Shown piece after piece: positions 26,713 to 35,529 of a stretch of 50,106 nucleotides of DNA. Made by a program: the position numbers and the translations under genes. Position 1 is the stretch's first letter. Each line of letters begins with the position of its first letter. Source of the stretch: Paracoccus sp. R12_2. GTDB taxonomy: Bacteria > Pseudomonadota > Alphaproteobacteria > Rhodobacterales > Rhodobacteraceae. The stretch spans positions 1 through 50,106 of the forward strand of contig NZ_JAGHRA010000021.1 of NCBI RefSeq assembly GCF_017744015.1, given 5' to 3'. The notes under the pieces were generated by a model. That model was given only the letters and a program-made list of their open reading frames with translations. It was not told the DNA's origin and searched no databases.

Positions 26713-27687
26713 ATGGCAGATCTGCAGAAATTCCGAAGCACCGGCCTGATTGCACAAAGCGCGGGCGCGGCTGCTGCGGCACTGAAGGCGCGCGCCGCTG
26801 AATGGGATGCGCCGTTGTCTGAGACGCCTGAACGGCTTTCCTTGATGCTTTGGGGGTGTGAACTGCATCTGATCCTGCAGGATCAGGGGCTTCGGGTCGA
26901 TCTTGCCGGGCCCGAACGGCGATTGATCGGAAGTCTTCGCGATACCGCGACCCAGATCTTCGCCGAGGCCGGGCTGGAGGTGAGATGGGACCATGTCGAT
27001 ACTGGCGCGCTTGCGCCGGGATTGTCCCTGATGCGCGTCAGTCAGGTCCGGCCGACGACGCCGAATTTCCTGCGTGTGCGGCTGACCGGCCCCGATGCGG
27101 CGCGGTTCGGCACTGGCAGCCTGCATTTTCGGCTGCTTCTGCCGCCCGCCGGTCGAAGCCCCGTCTGGCCACGCGTTGCCGCCAGTGGCCGCACCGTCTG
27201 GCCCGAAGGGCCTGACGCGCTGCACCGACCTGTCTATACAGTCGCGGCGCAGGAGGACGACTGGCTGGAGTTCGACATTTTCCGCCACGCCGGCAGCCCC
27301 ACCTGCGATTGGGCCGACAGCGATCCGGTGGGCGCAGAGGTCGGCGTCCTCGGCCCCGGCGGCGGCTGGTGCCCTGATGCGCGACGGCTGTTCCTGTTCG
27401 GCGATCAGACTGCGCTACCCGCCATTGTCAGAATGCTGAGACTGGCGCGTGGCGAGGTGCGGGCAGTCCTGTCCTGTGCTGCAGACGATCTTGGCGATGC
27501 CGTGACTGATCCCCGCGTGACGCGCAGCGATGATCTGTTGGATGGTGTTCGGAAGCTGCAGGATCTGACGCATGACGATTTCGTCTGGTTCGCGGCCCGG
27601 GCCGATCAGGCCCGGGCCGCGCGTCAGCACCTTCTTGAACGTGGAATACCGAAACAAGGATTCGTCGCGGCCGCATATTGGGGCTGA
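26713..27687 (+). CDS. Siderophore-interacting flavoreductase with N-terminal DUF2218 domain
   Basis: 324 residues. Residues 1-95 resemble DUF2218, and from about 100 the siderophore-interacting protein fold begins (LMRVSQVRPTTPNFLRVRLTGPD). The flavin-binding R-x-Y-T motif is RPVYTV, followed by the LFLFGDQTALPAI nucleotide-binding segment and a C-terminus typical of ViuB/YqjH (AYWG). Such enzymes reduce ferric siderophore to release iron in the cytoplasm. No TonB receptor or Fe-siderophore ABC genes are adjacent. A long perfect inverted repeat lies in its 3' end, and foreign-looking DNA begins right after its stop. Confidence 0.88.
   Translation: MADLQKFRSTGLIAQSAGAAAAALKARAAEWDAPLSETPERLSLMLWGCELHLILQDQGLRVDLAGPERRLIGSLRDTATQIFAEAGLEVRWDHVDTGALAPGLSLMRVSQVRPTTPNFLRVRLTGPDAARFGTGSLHFRLLLPPAGRSPVWPRVAASGRTVWPEGPDALHRPVYTVAAQEDDWLEFDIFRHAGSPTCDWADSDPVGAEVGVLGPGGGWCPDARRLFLFGDQTALPAIVRMLRLARGEVRAVLSCAADDLGDAVTDPRVTRSDDLLDGVRKLQDLTHDDFVWFAARADQARAARQHLLERGIPKQGFVAAAYWG
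27591..27621. repeat. Perfect 13-bp inverted repeat inside the flavoreductase 3' end
   Basis: CGCGGCCCGGGCC (27591-27603) and its exact complement (27609-27621) flank the loop GATCA, 66 bases before the stop codon. It encodes an Ala/Arg-rich stretch (AARADQARAA). No T-run follows. Confidence 0.8.
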
Positions 27688-27784
27688 CCGAATGATGCTG
27701 ACGTACGGCACTTGAGTTCCATAATTCAGATTATCCCGATTTAAGATGTAGAACCCAGATAGAATTGTCGGACCTACGATATAT

Positions 27785-27833
27785 TGACCATTCGGGCAGA
27801 TTTCTGACCATTCCACGCGCAATTAGTGACCAC
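27785..27833. repeat. Short TGACCA repeats at the island edge, possible transposon end
   Basis: TGACCATTC occurs at 27785-27793 and again at 27805-27813 (20-bp period), and TGACCAC at 27827-27833. Multiple short spaced repeats at an AT-rich boundary recall transposase-binding ends of IS21- or Tn7/Tn5053-like elements. No transposase is present. Confidence 0.3.
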
Positions 27834-28196
27834 TAGCTCTGCCCTCATTCGAGATATGCTATAGTCTTCAGTCATTTAAATAGTTTTGCCGCGTTCTGTC
27901 TTTACGGCAATCCTCGGCTACCCACTGGATTTGCCGGCCTGTTGACGTCTCAGCATCTTCACGGCACCCCAACCGCAGCAACATCAGTTCGCCTGATAGG
28001 ACGTCACATGCGGCAAGAACAGAAACATCAACAAATGCGATCCCATCTGAGCTCTTGGACCGTGAAGCACGACGCAGTTCCCGGCACCAGCAGCTCCTAG
28101 TCACGCCTCCTCCGCCTCCAGAGAAATACAGCTGAGCGACTTCCAACCCCGGGTGATCACCTGGCGGGAGGATGAACTTTGCCGAAAGGTCTAAAA
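27834..28196. other. Gene-free AT-richer stretch before the AAA+ gene
   Basis: Only short, unconvincing frames are seen. The base composition is lower in GC than the flavoreductase gene. A good ribosome binding site (GAAAGG) lies just before the AAA+ gene start at 28197. Confidence 0.5.
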
Positions 28197-29288
28197 ATGT
28201 CGACGATCGCCTTTACAGAAGCTCGCTTTTTCAACCCTCTTGAGACCAGATATGCCGTTGAGAGGCGTTTTTCCGAACATCTTGAGAAACTGCGCCGGAC
28301 GCGGAAATCGGCGTCTGGTGCAGGAGCTGCACAACTGTCCGACGAAGCCGGTTTTCAACTCCCTGACTTGTTGTCCGATCACGATGACGGGCGCATCCAA
28401 CGTCGTGCACACCGTTTGATGGAGCGTCGCGAAGCGGCCACCGGCCTTTCCCATCTCAAGAAAGAAGATAGAGCACGTCTGGAAATTCTTCGCGATGGTG
28501 TCCGCTTGATCGCCATTGCCTCTGAGCACCGGGCTGACGAACTAGCCGCCCAACTTCACGCCGAGATGCCATGGATGGCCGCAGTGAATGAGGTCGTCTG
28601 GCATGCGATGCGTCGATCCGTGCGCGAAGGCTGGCCTGGGTTCCGGGCGCCGCCATTACTGCTCGACGGGCCTCCGGGCATCGGGAAAAGCCACTGGGCG
28701 CGGCGATTGGGGGAGCTCTTGTCAGTCCCCACGACTGTCATTGAAGCCACGGGCGAGAATGCCAGCTTCAGTATCGTTGGATCACAGCGTGGCTGGTCCG
28801 GAGCTTATCCGGGGCGAGCACTCGAAACAGTTCTGCAGACCCAAGTCGGCAATCCGGTGATCGTCGTGGACGAAATCGAAAAGGCCGGACTAGTGGTTTC
28901 GAGCAAGGGCCAAGCGTTTGGTCTGGCAGAAGGCCTCCTGCCTCTCTTGGAGCCGATGACTGCCAGGCGCTGGAGTTGCCCCTACTTTCAGGTGAAGTTT
29001 GACATGAGTTGGATGTCGTGGATCCTGACAAGCAACAACTTCCGGCAGCTGCCGATGCCCCTACTCAATCGATGCCCCCCAACGAGGCTTCAAGAGCCGA
29101 CGGCGACAGATCTGGACAGATTTGTTCGACGACAGGGAACTCGAGACGCCCTCTCCGACGCGAGCATCGAAGCAATCGTGTCTGCGCTTGCCCATGCGGT
29201 GCGTCACGGACAGCGACCGACCCTACGTGCCGCCGTTCGTCTGCTGCGCTATGCAAGGGACTTAGAGAGCAGGCCGATGCTGCATTGA
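28197..29288 (+). CDS. Lon-type AAA+ ATPase without protease domain
   Basis: 363 residues from ATG 28197, preceded by AAAGG; a TTG 18 bases upstream is less likely. A polar, basic N-terminal 130 residues precede the AAA+ module: Walker A DGPPGIGKS (157-165), a Lon-like IVGSQRGWSGAYPGRALE segment, Walker B VIVVDEIEKA (D225-E226) and sensor-1 LTSNN (277-281). The C-terminal lid follows, but no serine-lysine protease domain. The order resembles the ATPase part of Lon, so it probably remodels a protein or nucleoprotein substrate. No partner gene is adjacent, and it is in a mobile-looking region. A transposition helper role (IstB/TniB/TnsC-like) was considered but the motifs fit Lon better. Confidence 0.75.
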   Translation: MSTIAFTEARFFNPLETRYAVERRFSEHLEKLRRTRKSASGAGAAQLSDEAGFQLPDLLSDHDDGRIQRRAHRLMERREAATGLSHLKKEDRARLEILRDGVRLIAIASEHRADELAAQLHAEMPWMAAVNEVVWHAMRRSVREGWPGFRAPPLLLDGPPGIGKSHWARRLGELLSVPTTVIEATGENASFSIVGSQRGWSGAYPGRALETVLQTQVGNPVIVVDEIEKAGLVVSSKGQAFGLAEGLLPLLEPMTARRWSCPYFQVKFDMSWMSWILTSNNFRQLPMPLLNRCPPTRLQEPTATDLDRFVRRQGTRDALSDASIEAIVSALAHAVRHGQRPTLRAAVRLLRYARDLESRPMLH

Positions 29289-30205
29289 GCAGGCCCCTAC
29301 CCCGGACAAAGACAACTATGCATCACTTCGCGTTGATGAACTCTGACCTATCGTTCAGGCCGCCAACGTGACACCTCATGAGGAGTTTAAGGACCCTGAC
29401 CGATCTCACGCTGGATCCGCCAGACGCGACTAGAGACTAGGCTGGGGTGCCGCGGAAGAACGAAGATTATCTGATCCTCTTGATGATCCATACGGCCAAG
29501 GGAGGAATGGAAGTCCGTCTATCTGCTGAACGCTCTGGACGGCTGCATTCCCTCGGACCTTGGGCAGCCGCACGACGCTCGGCTTGCCGCTGCGCTTCCA
29601 TGTCACCCAGCAAAGCCGAAGTGGCGACCGGCACATTTATGCGACGCGGACGCGGTTCATCCCGGCGGCAATCCTGGTTCTGTTCGAGAGCGTAAGGTGG
29701 GGGCCACAGCTGCAACTGGCTGACGCGCGACATGCGCCGACACCGATAGAGGTGCCAGCCAAGATGCGGGGGTGGTGGGAAAGTTTGAGCGCCCTCAATC
29801 TGCTGCACTTGAAATTCTATACATAACTCGCGACAAAGCTGACCCCGTGGCATCTTGAAGTGTGAGGGCATTGAGCGATGGAGCACTCATTCGTGGCGAG
29901 CAAGACAAACGTTCAGAGTGGGCGAGGAAGGGTCGGAGCCGACCTTCGCTGCGCCTTGGGCGAACGGCAGCGGTGCGCAGTGAAGCGGACATTGGCGGCA
30001 GAAGCGGCCAACAAGGGCGCCAGATCGACGCGAAGAGCCCAAACTACTTCGGAAGGCTAGGGCAGCATTTCGCAGTCGCAGAACGAAGGCTTCGGTAGGG
30101 GCGGCCCACAGCTGCCATTGGCCAGTTCTTGGGACGCTGCTGCGCCGCTTTCGCATTGCGGACATTCACCCTATAGTCATCAGGACTACCGAGGAAGATA
30201 AAACG
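29289..30205. other. 917-base region without a convincing gene
   Basis: Several short overlapping frames exist on both strands but none has a good start, consistent codon use or recognisable motif. The stretch near 29880-30070 reads as Arg/Ala-rich nonsense in all frames. It is most likely decayed coding DNA from earlier insertions. Confidence 0.5.
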
Positions 30206-30451
30206 ATGACCATACTCGACGAGTTGAACAATGACATACGGAGAAAGGTCGGGACCCTGCAAGCAGGCCAACAATTTTCACTTCGAACGCTCTTTGGTGG
30301 AAGTGAAGAGTTCGAGAAATGCGGCAGCTCTGGTCAGCGAAAGGCACTGGGAACTCAGTTCCGTAGAGCGGTAACAGGTGGGGAGTTCAAGGACGTCGAG
30401 TATTCACACCACAACCAATCGCCATCCGAGCACTGGTATCGGCGGGTTTGA
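30206..30451 (+). CDS. DUF1413-family small protein
   Basis: 81 residues. The pattern AGQQFSLRTLFGG, then GQRKALGTQFRRAV, GEFKDVEY and a final HWYRR matches my recollection of the DUF1413 family, a small domain found in phages, mobile elements and islands and of unknown function. ATG 30206 has AGGA about ten bases upstream. It converges with the helicase gene (93-base gap). Its low GC matches the neighbouring nuclease-helicase operon, so it may have arrived with it. A link to the defence genes is possible but not shown. Confidence 0.65.
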   Translation: MTILDELNNDIRRKVGTLQAGQQFSLRTLFGGSEEFEKCGSSGQRKALGTQFRRAVTGGEFKDVEYSHHNQSPSEHWYRRV

Positions 30452-30543
30452 CGGCCCAAACCGGCAGTTGCTGATAGCGTCATTTGCTCAGGCGCAGCTT
30501 CACAAGAGCTGACCTACATTCTTATCAGTCAAAAGTCACCAAT

Positions 30544-33500
30544 TTATGAAAAGCTTCTTATGGCTAATGCTTGTCTAACCTCATTTAGGACGGTCTCAAG
30601 TTCAGCACTGGAGTCCGTGGAAAAGCCGTCCGATATCGTTTGGAGCTCCTCATATGAACCCACACGTGTAGTGCTGTTCGTCTCCATTCGAAGGCAATAA
30701 TGATGTCGATTGAAGTCTCCAGCCTTGACCATCTGTTGAAGCATTTCGATTACGGGATTTGGTGCAATCCCAGTCTCAAGTTCCATTGCGTTAACAATTT
30801 GGCTTAGTATTCCGCATATAAAGCCAATGTCAGGAAGTATCCTAATAGAGAAACGTCGAGCACGGTTCGCGTGCTTCTGAATGGGAGCTTGCTGTATGAC
30901 GGGTCGTTCATGTTCGCGAATGAAAGCAAGGAGCCAAGTCTCAATCTCGACAAGTGTTTTGCCTTCACACCACATCCCGATCAATGCTTTCAAAGCACCT
31001 AAGATGATTAGCGAGCTTGCATCCTTGTCCACTTGATTTGTGTAAGCACGCCCAAATACGGTCTTTAGAGACGTTTCTCGAACGAGTAGCATTAAGTCTG
31101 CGGATGATGTTACACAGACATCCAGAAGCCAAGTGACCCAGGCGACCGTTTCGGCTTTGTCGACTGGAGCAGACCCCATCTGGCTGACAATGCGAACAAT
31201 CAGCTCAGGCGGAACGCCATTCCGAACCGCCAATGACTCCTGCCAAGGAAGCACAGGAGGGTCCTGCAACATTGCTGTCGCTGCGATGAGCGCCGTCCGC
31301 CGAGACTGGAGCCACGAATCGGCAGAGGCCGCATCTTGCGACTTGCGCACAAAATACCCGAACGATCTTCCCGCGATGTCATCAAAACCCGATTGACCAT
31401 CAATCGTGACCGAGGAGAGGCGCCTTATCATTGCCTGAGTTTTGGGGTCGGAACTGGCTGTTGCTTCTACAGTATCCAGTAGTAATTTGACTGGATCTAT
31501 AATGTTCTGGCACGCATCTTTATCAGAAAATACAATATTTAGCGGGTTTTGATTCTGACCGAAAGAAAATGTCGAAAAGTCGACTCTAATTGGATTGGCT
31601 GGCACAACAATAGAGAGTCCGGTTGCGGAATAGGCTGCCCGGCCAGCTCGGCCCAATGCATTCAAAATCTCATGGGGAAGCAGGTCTTTTCTCGGGTTTC
31701 CACCTGGGTCATCTTGAGCGCTTCGATCGGTTCCTGCCAGAATGACCACGTCGCAAGGTAAATTGAGACCTTGAGCGATTGTAGAAGTTGCAGCAATTAC
31801 CTCTAATCCCAGGCTTGGCCCCGTCAAGGCGCGGCCGCTGCGAAAGACAGATTCCATCAACCTCCGTTCCAAAGGAATCAAGTCACCATGATGGACACCC
31901 GCGCGTAGCCCGGTGGGTTCATAGGCTGCCTCGGAAGTGCCAACATCTTTCAGTATTGAATCGCGCATTACTTGTTGATCAATGTTCAACGCGATGTCGG
32001 CAGTCTCAATTTGATCATTTACGGAATCGGCAATACTGCCGCATGCTCTCGCGTCGGCGCAAAAAACAATAACGCGCTTGCCTTGAGCTGCATAATCAGA
32101 AGCCAGTTGTGCCGCGACAGAATTTCTATTTGACGTATGACGTCCGTTCGATTTGCGCTTCAAAGGCGGCGCTGCTGACGTTAATCTACGCACCGCAAGT
32201 TTCTCCGGCCGTTTTGGATGCCAGCCAGACAAGAGAGAAAACAACCCATAGGGTTTAACTGGAATCGAGTTTCTCTCCGTTTGTGTGGGAAGCTTTGCAG
32301 TCTCGTTCGCCGAACTTCGGACTTCGGCGTCGTCATATATCACACATGAGCGTAGCTGACGTGTCGGCTTCCAGGGGTCATCGAAGCAGTGGACTGTTGA
32401 TCCAGTGGTCGAGCTAAGCCAAGCGGCAATTTCCTCGCCATTTGCGACCATTGCGGAAAGTAGAAGAAGGTCAGCATCCTGTCGGCAACTGATGAAGCTC
32501 AACAGTGCCAACATAGCATCGATTGCGCGTGAGTTGATTTTGGGCGACGCCAAGTTGTCTGCGCTAATTAAGTGAAATTCATCAAAAACAAGCAAGCCAA
32601 CATTTTCGAAAAGCTCCGGAGCCGACCCTAATAGTGCGAGACATCTTTCAGGGGTCATCACGGAGAGTTGCGGGAGCCGATCTCCAATCTCCTCCAACAA
32701 TGTCTCTTCGACGCTTTCAGGTTTGATATCTCCAACTTCACCCGACAGGTCATATTCCACCTGATCCACAAGTGCGTGGGTCGGCGCGAGGTAAACAACA
32801 CTCTTGTCGGCGCACAAGACAGCTGCAATTTTCAGAACCGATAACGTGGTCTTCCCAGAGCCAGTAGGAGTTGTCATCACCATTGAGGAGCCACTGTCAA
32901 GGTATCCAGTCGCGATTGCGCGCAAGTGGTTAGTCCAAAGGAATGGCCTTTTTTCGGCTTGAGGCAGCAACCACTCTCTCCAAGTGACTGGTTTGGCCCC
33001 TGCGGGAGCCGGCGTGCGCACAAGCATGGTTTGCCTCACTCTCGGCAATAATCGCAATAAGAGGGTAGCAACATGATGTGGCCCCGCATATTGTTCGTGC
33101 ATGAGGCCATAGATCCCCTCCGGAAGTTCAGTGCCGTGTGGTTGTGCGAGAGAAATGACCCGAGTCAACTTCTCTTCCAAGTCTTCCGAAATCTCTGTTC
33201 TACCCAAGGCTTCTACAGCGAGACCTTGAACGCAGTAAGCACACTCGCGAAACAATAGATTTGTTGCATGCTGTCTGGCGTCGTCCGCTGCAATCCATTC
33301 TCCCTCCAAATCTCGTTCAGCGACCTTGAGGAGCTCGCCCCTCGCAAATTCCCGTATCGAGATTATCAACGCTCGCCGAATTGCATGATCTTCACCTACC
33401 GCAATGAGTTTGGAAGCAGATTCCGCTGCATCCGCCGCGCGATCTGCGATCAGGAAAAGCAGTGTGCTCGAAATGGAAGATGATATTGCGTCGCTGGAGA

Positions 33501-33813
33501 GCAGTGTTGGACCTTCTGTTCGGGCGTCTGTTGCTCCAGCTATGAGCTGATGTGCGCTCGCTGCTACAAATGCTGCCGCTTTTGCCCGATCTGGCTGCAA
33601 GCCGAATGCTACATAAGCTTCAAAGGTGGCAGCCAAACGGCGAATCCTATCAAGGAGAATTTCCCGCCGAGTTTCGTCTTCTCCAATATTTTCTATTCGG
33701 ATCGTAGCAATCTCGATATGAGCTTCTGTGAGCAGTTCATCAAGCACGTTGGCATCAAGGCCTGGCAAACTTGGCGCAGAACGGATCAGCTGCCGTGAAC
33801 TTTCATCAAACAA
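30544..33813 (-). CDS. HamB-like superfamily 2 helicase (candidate Hachiman defence)
   Basis: 1089 residues. All SF2 motifs are visible: I TPTGSGKTT (315-323), II DEFH (411-414), III SAM (453-455), IV VIVFCADARA (about 581-590), V ATSTIAQGLNLP (675-686) and VI LGRAGRAA (720-727). The order and the Ski2/Lhr-like motif V-VI pair fit HamB, the helicase of Hachiman. A roughly 300-residue N-terminal helical region precedes motif I and a roughly 350-residue C-terminal region follows. The start is TTG 33813 with a strong AGGAGA site six bases upstream. It overlaps the nuclease gene by 8 bases. Low GC and the island context support recent transfer. Confidence 0.75.
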   Translation of the reverse strand: MFDESSRQLIRSAPSLPGLDANVLDELLTEAHIEIATIRIENIGEDETRREILLDRIRRLAATFEAYVAFGLQPDRAKAAAFVAASAHQLIAGATDARTEGPTLLSSDAISSSISSTLLFLIADRAADAAESASKLIAVGEDHAIRRALIISIREFARGELLKVAERDLEGEWIAADDARQHATNLLFRECAYCVQGLAVEALGRTEISEDLEEKLTRVISLAQPHGTELPEGIYGLMHEQYAGPHHVATLLLRLLPRVRQTMLVRTPAPAGAKPVTWREWLLPQAEKRPFLWTNHLRAIATGYLDSGSSMVMTTPTGSGKTTLSVLKIAAVLCADKSVVYLAPTHALVDQVEYDLSGEVGDIKPESVEETLLEEIGDRLPQLSVMTPERCLALLGSAPELFENVGLLVFDEFHLISADNLASPKINSRAIDAMLALLSFISCRQDADLLLLSAMVANGEEIAAWLSSTTGSTVHCFDDPWKPTRQLRSCVIYDDAEVRSSANETAKLPTQTERNSIPVKPYGLFSLLSGWHPKRPEKLAVRRLTSAAPPLKRKSNGRHTSNRNSVAAQLASDYAAQGKRVIVFCADARACGSIADSVNDQIETADIALNIDQQVMRDSILKDVGTSEAAYEPTGLRAGVHHGDLIPLERRLMESVFRSGRALTGPSLGLEVIAATSTIAQGLNLPCDVVILAGTDRSAQDDPGGNPRKDLLPHEILNALGRAGRAAYSATGLSIVVPANPIRVDFSTFSFGQNQNPLNIVFSDKDACQNIIDPVKLLLDTVEATASSDPKTQAMIRRLSSVTIDGQSGFDDIAGRSFGYFVRKSQDAASADSWLQSRRTALIAATAMLQDPPVLPWQESLAVRNGVPPELIVRIVSQMGSAPVDKAETVAWVTWLLDVCVTSSADLMLLVRETSLKTVFGRAYTNQVDKDASSLIILGALKALIGMWCEGKTLVEIETWLLAFIREHERPVIQQAPIQKHANRARRFSIRILPDIGFICGILSQIVNAMELETGIAPNPVIEMLQQMVKAGDFNRHHYCLRMETNSTTRVGSYEELQTISDGFSTDSSAELETVLNEVRQALAIRSFS

Positions 33814-34696
33814 CGCTATCTCCTGTGGCCGATCCGATTTCTTGCAATTTCGTAATCACATCTTCAGCCAACTCCGCGAGGCCAGTTCTAACGTCAGTAA
33901 AGGGAAGGATGCCTCCAATCCTGCTTTCAAGTGCCCCCAACGCAACATCTTCAAAGCCGGAAAAGAGTTGCGCAAAATCGCTCTTCCCTCGCTGGTCTTC
34001 TCCAGTAGCTACGGAGACACGGAAGTGCCTAATCTTCTCCCAGAAGATCGTATCGACTGCGTCCTCCAATTCTTCTTCTGAAAGACCTGGAACAGCTTTG
34101 AGAAGAGTATTTAGTGAAGAGTGAACCTCGTCTTCACGATCACCTTCGCAAATAGAGCTTATCTCCTTCCAGACGCTCGATGTGATCAGGTTACGTGGGG
34201 CCTGTGATGCTTTGTCCTCACACAGAACGACTCTCATCACTTTCTTCTGTGCGTCATCCAGATCGATTATGAAGCCATCAAATCCCTTGTCTGCTTGGCG
34301 CACATGTGGCGGGGTAAGTATACTTGTCGGACTTGCCAGCCGAGCGGCCACCCATGACAAATACTGAAAGAGATGGCCGTCTCTGTGTTCAATAGATACC
34401 TTTATGCTATTCTTAGCTTTCTCTCGCTCTTCCTCATTGCCGTGCTCCATCAGTTCGAGGTCCCCTGGTTTGGGGGCTGTGAGTTTATTGATCGCGTTCG
34501 GAAGTGCTCTCTTTGTCGATGATCGCGCCCGTGGGTCAAGAGCTGCGACGACGCGTTGAGCATTCATTCCTTGCTGTAAATATAGATAGGCTAAGATCGT
34601 TAAAAGCTGCTCTCGTTTATGCGATTCGATACACCACTCACTCAGATCGCATTCGACCGACGAGCGCTTAGATTGAGCCAACGGCAAGATACGCAC
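33806..34696 (-). CDS. HamA-like PD-(D/E)xK nuclease (candidate Hachiman effector)
   Basis: 296 residues. The nuclease core has GFDG with D140, then E160-x-K162 (LCEDKAS), the D...ExK arrangement of PD-(D/E)xK nucleases; HamA (DUF1837) likewise has GxDG followed by an ExK, and E. coli HamA uses an Glu/Lys pair at similar positions. The first 100 residues are alpha-helical with no known motif. It precedes and overlaps the helicase gene, the HamA-HamB order. The start is GTG 34696, or TTG 34687, which is better placed after GGAG; a TATAGA hexamer lies about 20 bases upstream. Other nuclease-helicase defence pairs remain possible. Confidence 0.65.
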   Translation of the reverse strand: MRILPLAQSKRSSVECDLSEWCIESHKREQLLTILAYLYLQQGMNAQRVVAALDPRARSSTKRALPNAINKLTAPKPGDLELMEHGNEEEREKAKNSIKVSIEHRDGHLFQYLSWVAARLASPTSILTPPHVRQADKGFDGFIIDLDDAQKKVMRVVLCEDKASQAPRNLITSSVWKEISSICEGDREDEVHSSLNTLLKAVPGLSEEELEDAVDTIFWEKIRHFRVSVATGEDQRGKSDFAQLFSGFEDVALGALESRIGGILPFTDVRTGLAELAEDVITKLQEIGSATGDSVV

Positions 34697-35111
34697 TCCA
34701 ATGTTCTATACTGACGACATATGGCAGAAAGCATCTTAAAGATGAAGCTCCGCCAACGACGTCTGTTCACGAGGAGGTGCTCTTGCGAGCTCTCACACGT
34801 AGCGAACGTCCGCAAACCGCCCACCTTCCGGGTGACTTCGCCAAAGCAGCGTAAATTGAGCACGCGCGGCGAAAGGCGGGAAGGTCCCGCATAGCTGGCT
34901 TTCCCTAGTCAATTTCGCCGGGTCAGGCACGAACGTCTGGTTTGGAGAAGTGCGCGGCGGCACCGGTCGTGCGTCGAGCGGCCGTTTTGGGCCGAAGGGC
35001 TGTGTAGTCACTCCCGGTTCGTCACGCGACTAGCCGCAGCGCCGCATGACAGGTTCAAGCCCGAAAGGCTCGCTGGATCAAAGACGGTCAGCGAGTATTC
35101 GTCGATGCGAC
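34697..35111. other. Gene-free region upstream of the nuclease gene
   Basis: Composition shifts from AT-rich near 34700 to GC-rich by 34900. It should hold the nuclease-helicase promoter at its left edge. The rest shows no gene or clear structure. Confidence 0.5.
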
Positions 35112-35529
35112 TCAGTCGGCTGGCAACATCTGCGGGTTCCAGACCACTTCCCACAGATGCCCGTCGGGATCGGTGAAATACCCTGGATAACCGCCGTAGA
35201 ATGTATCCTGCGGCGTCCTAATTATCTCGGCCCCCGCGCTCTCGGCCGTGCGCATGATGCCGTCGACATATGCCCGCCGCAGCACGTTTTGTCAGATGCT
35301 CACGGCGGTGGAGCGGATCGAATGCTTGGGCAGCCCGGTGTCATGCACTAGGCGCATCCTGCGCCCAGATCGCGAGCTTCAGCCCTACTGAGAGATCGAA
35401 GAAAGCGACCGCACCATGCTCGAACTCGCGCCCTATGATGCCGATAGTCGGCAGTCCCCGTGCATCGCGGCAAAGGGAAAGCGAATGCTCGATATCGGCA
35501 ACGGCAAGTGTCAAAACAGAGATACGTCC
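35112..35529 (-). pseudogene. Broken VOC/glyoxalase-family gene
   Basis: Two halves of one VOC protein can be read on the minus strand. The N-terminal half (around 35350-35529) reads RISVLTLAVADIEHSLSL, then GIIGREFEHGAVAFFDLSVG; the C-terminal half (35112-35285) reads TAESAGAEIIRTPQDTFYGG and YFTDPDGHLWEVVWNP. Between them stop codons and a frame change interrupt the reading (LVHDTGL is visible in a third segment). The intact family binds divalent metal and handles small electrophiles or aromatics. The gene is dead and sits at the right side of the island. Confidence 0.8.

Noticed and set aside
27868..28146. 92-residue minus-strand frame at the island edge
   Set aside because: Cys/Arg-rich, no ribosome binding site and no recognisable motif.
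28197..34696. A single three- or four-gene defence system including the AAA+ ATPase and DUF1413 gene
   Set aside because: The AAA+ and DUF1413 genes are on the opposite strand, separated by gene-free DNA, and differ in GC; only the nuclease-helicase pair is a convincing unit.
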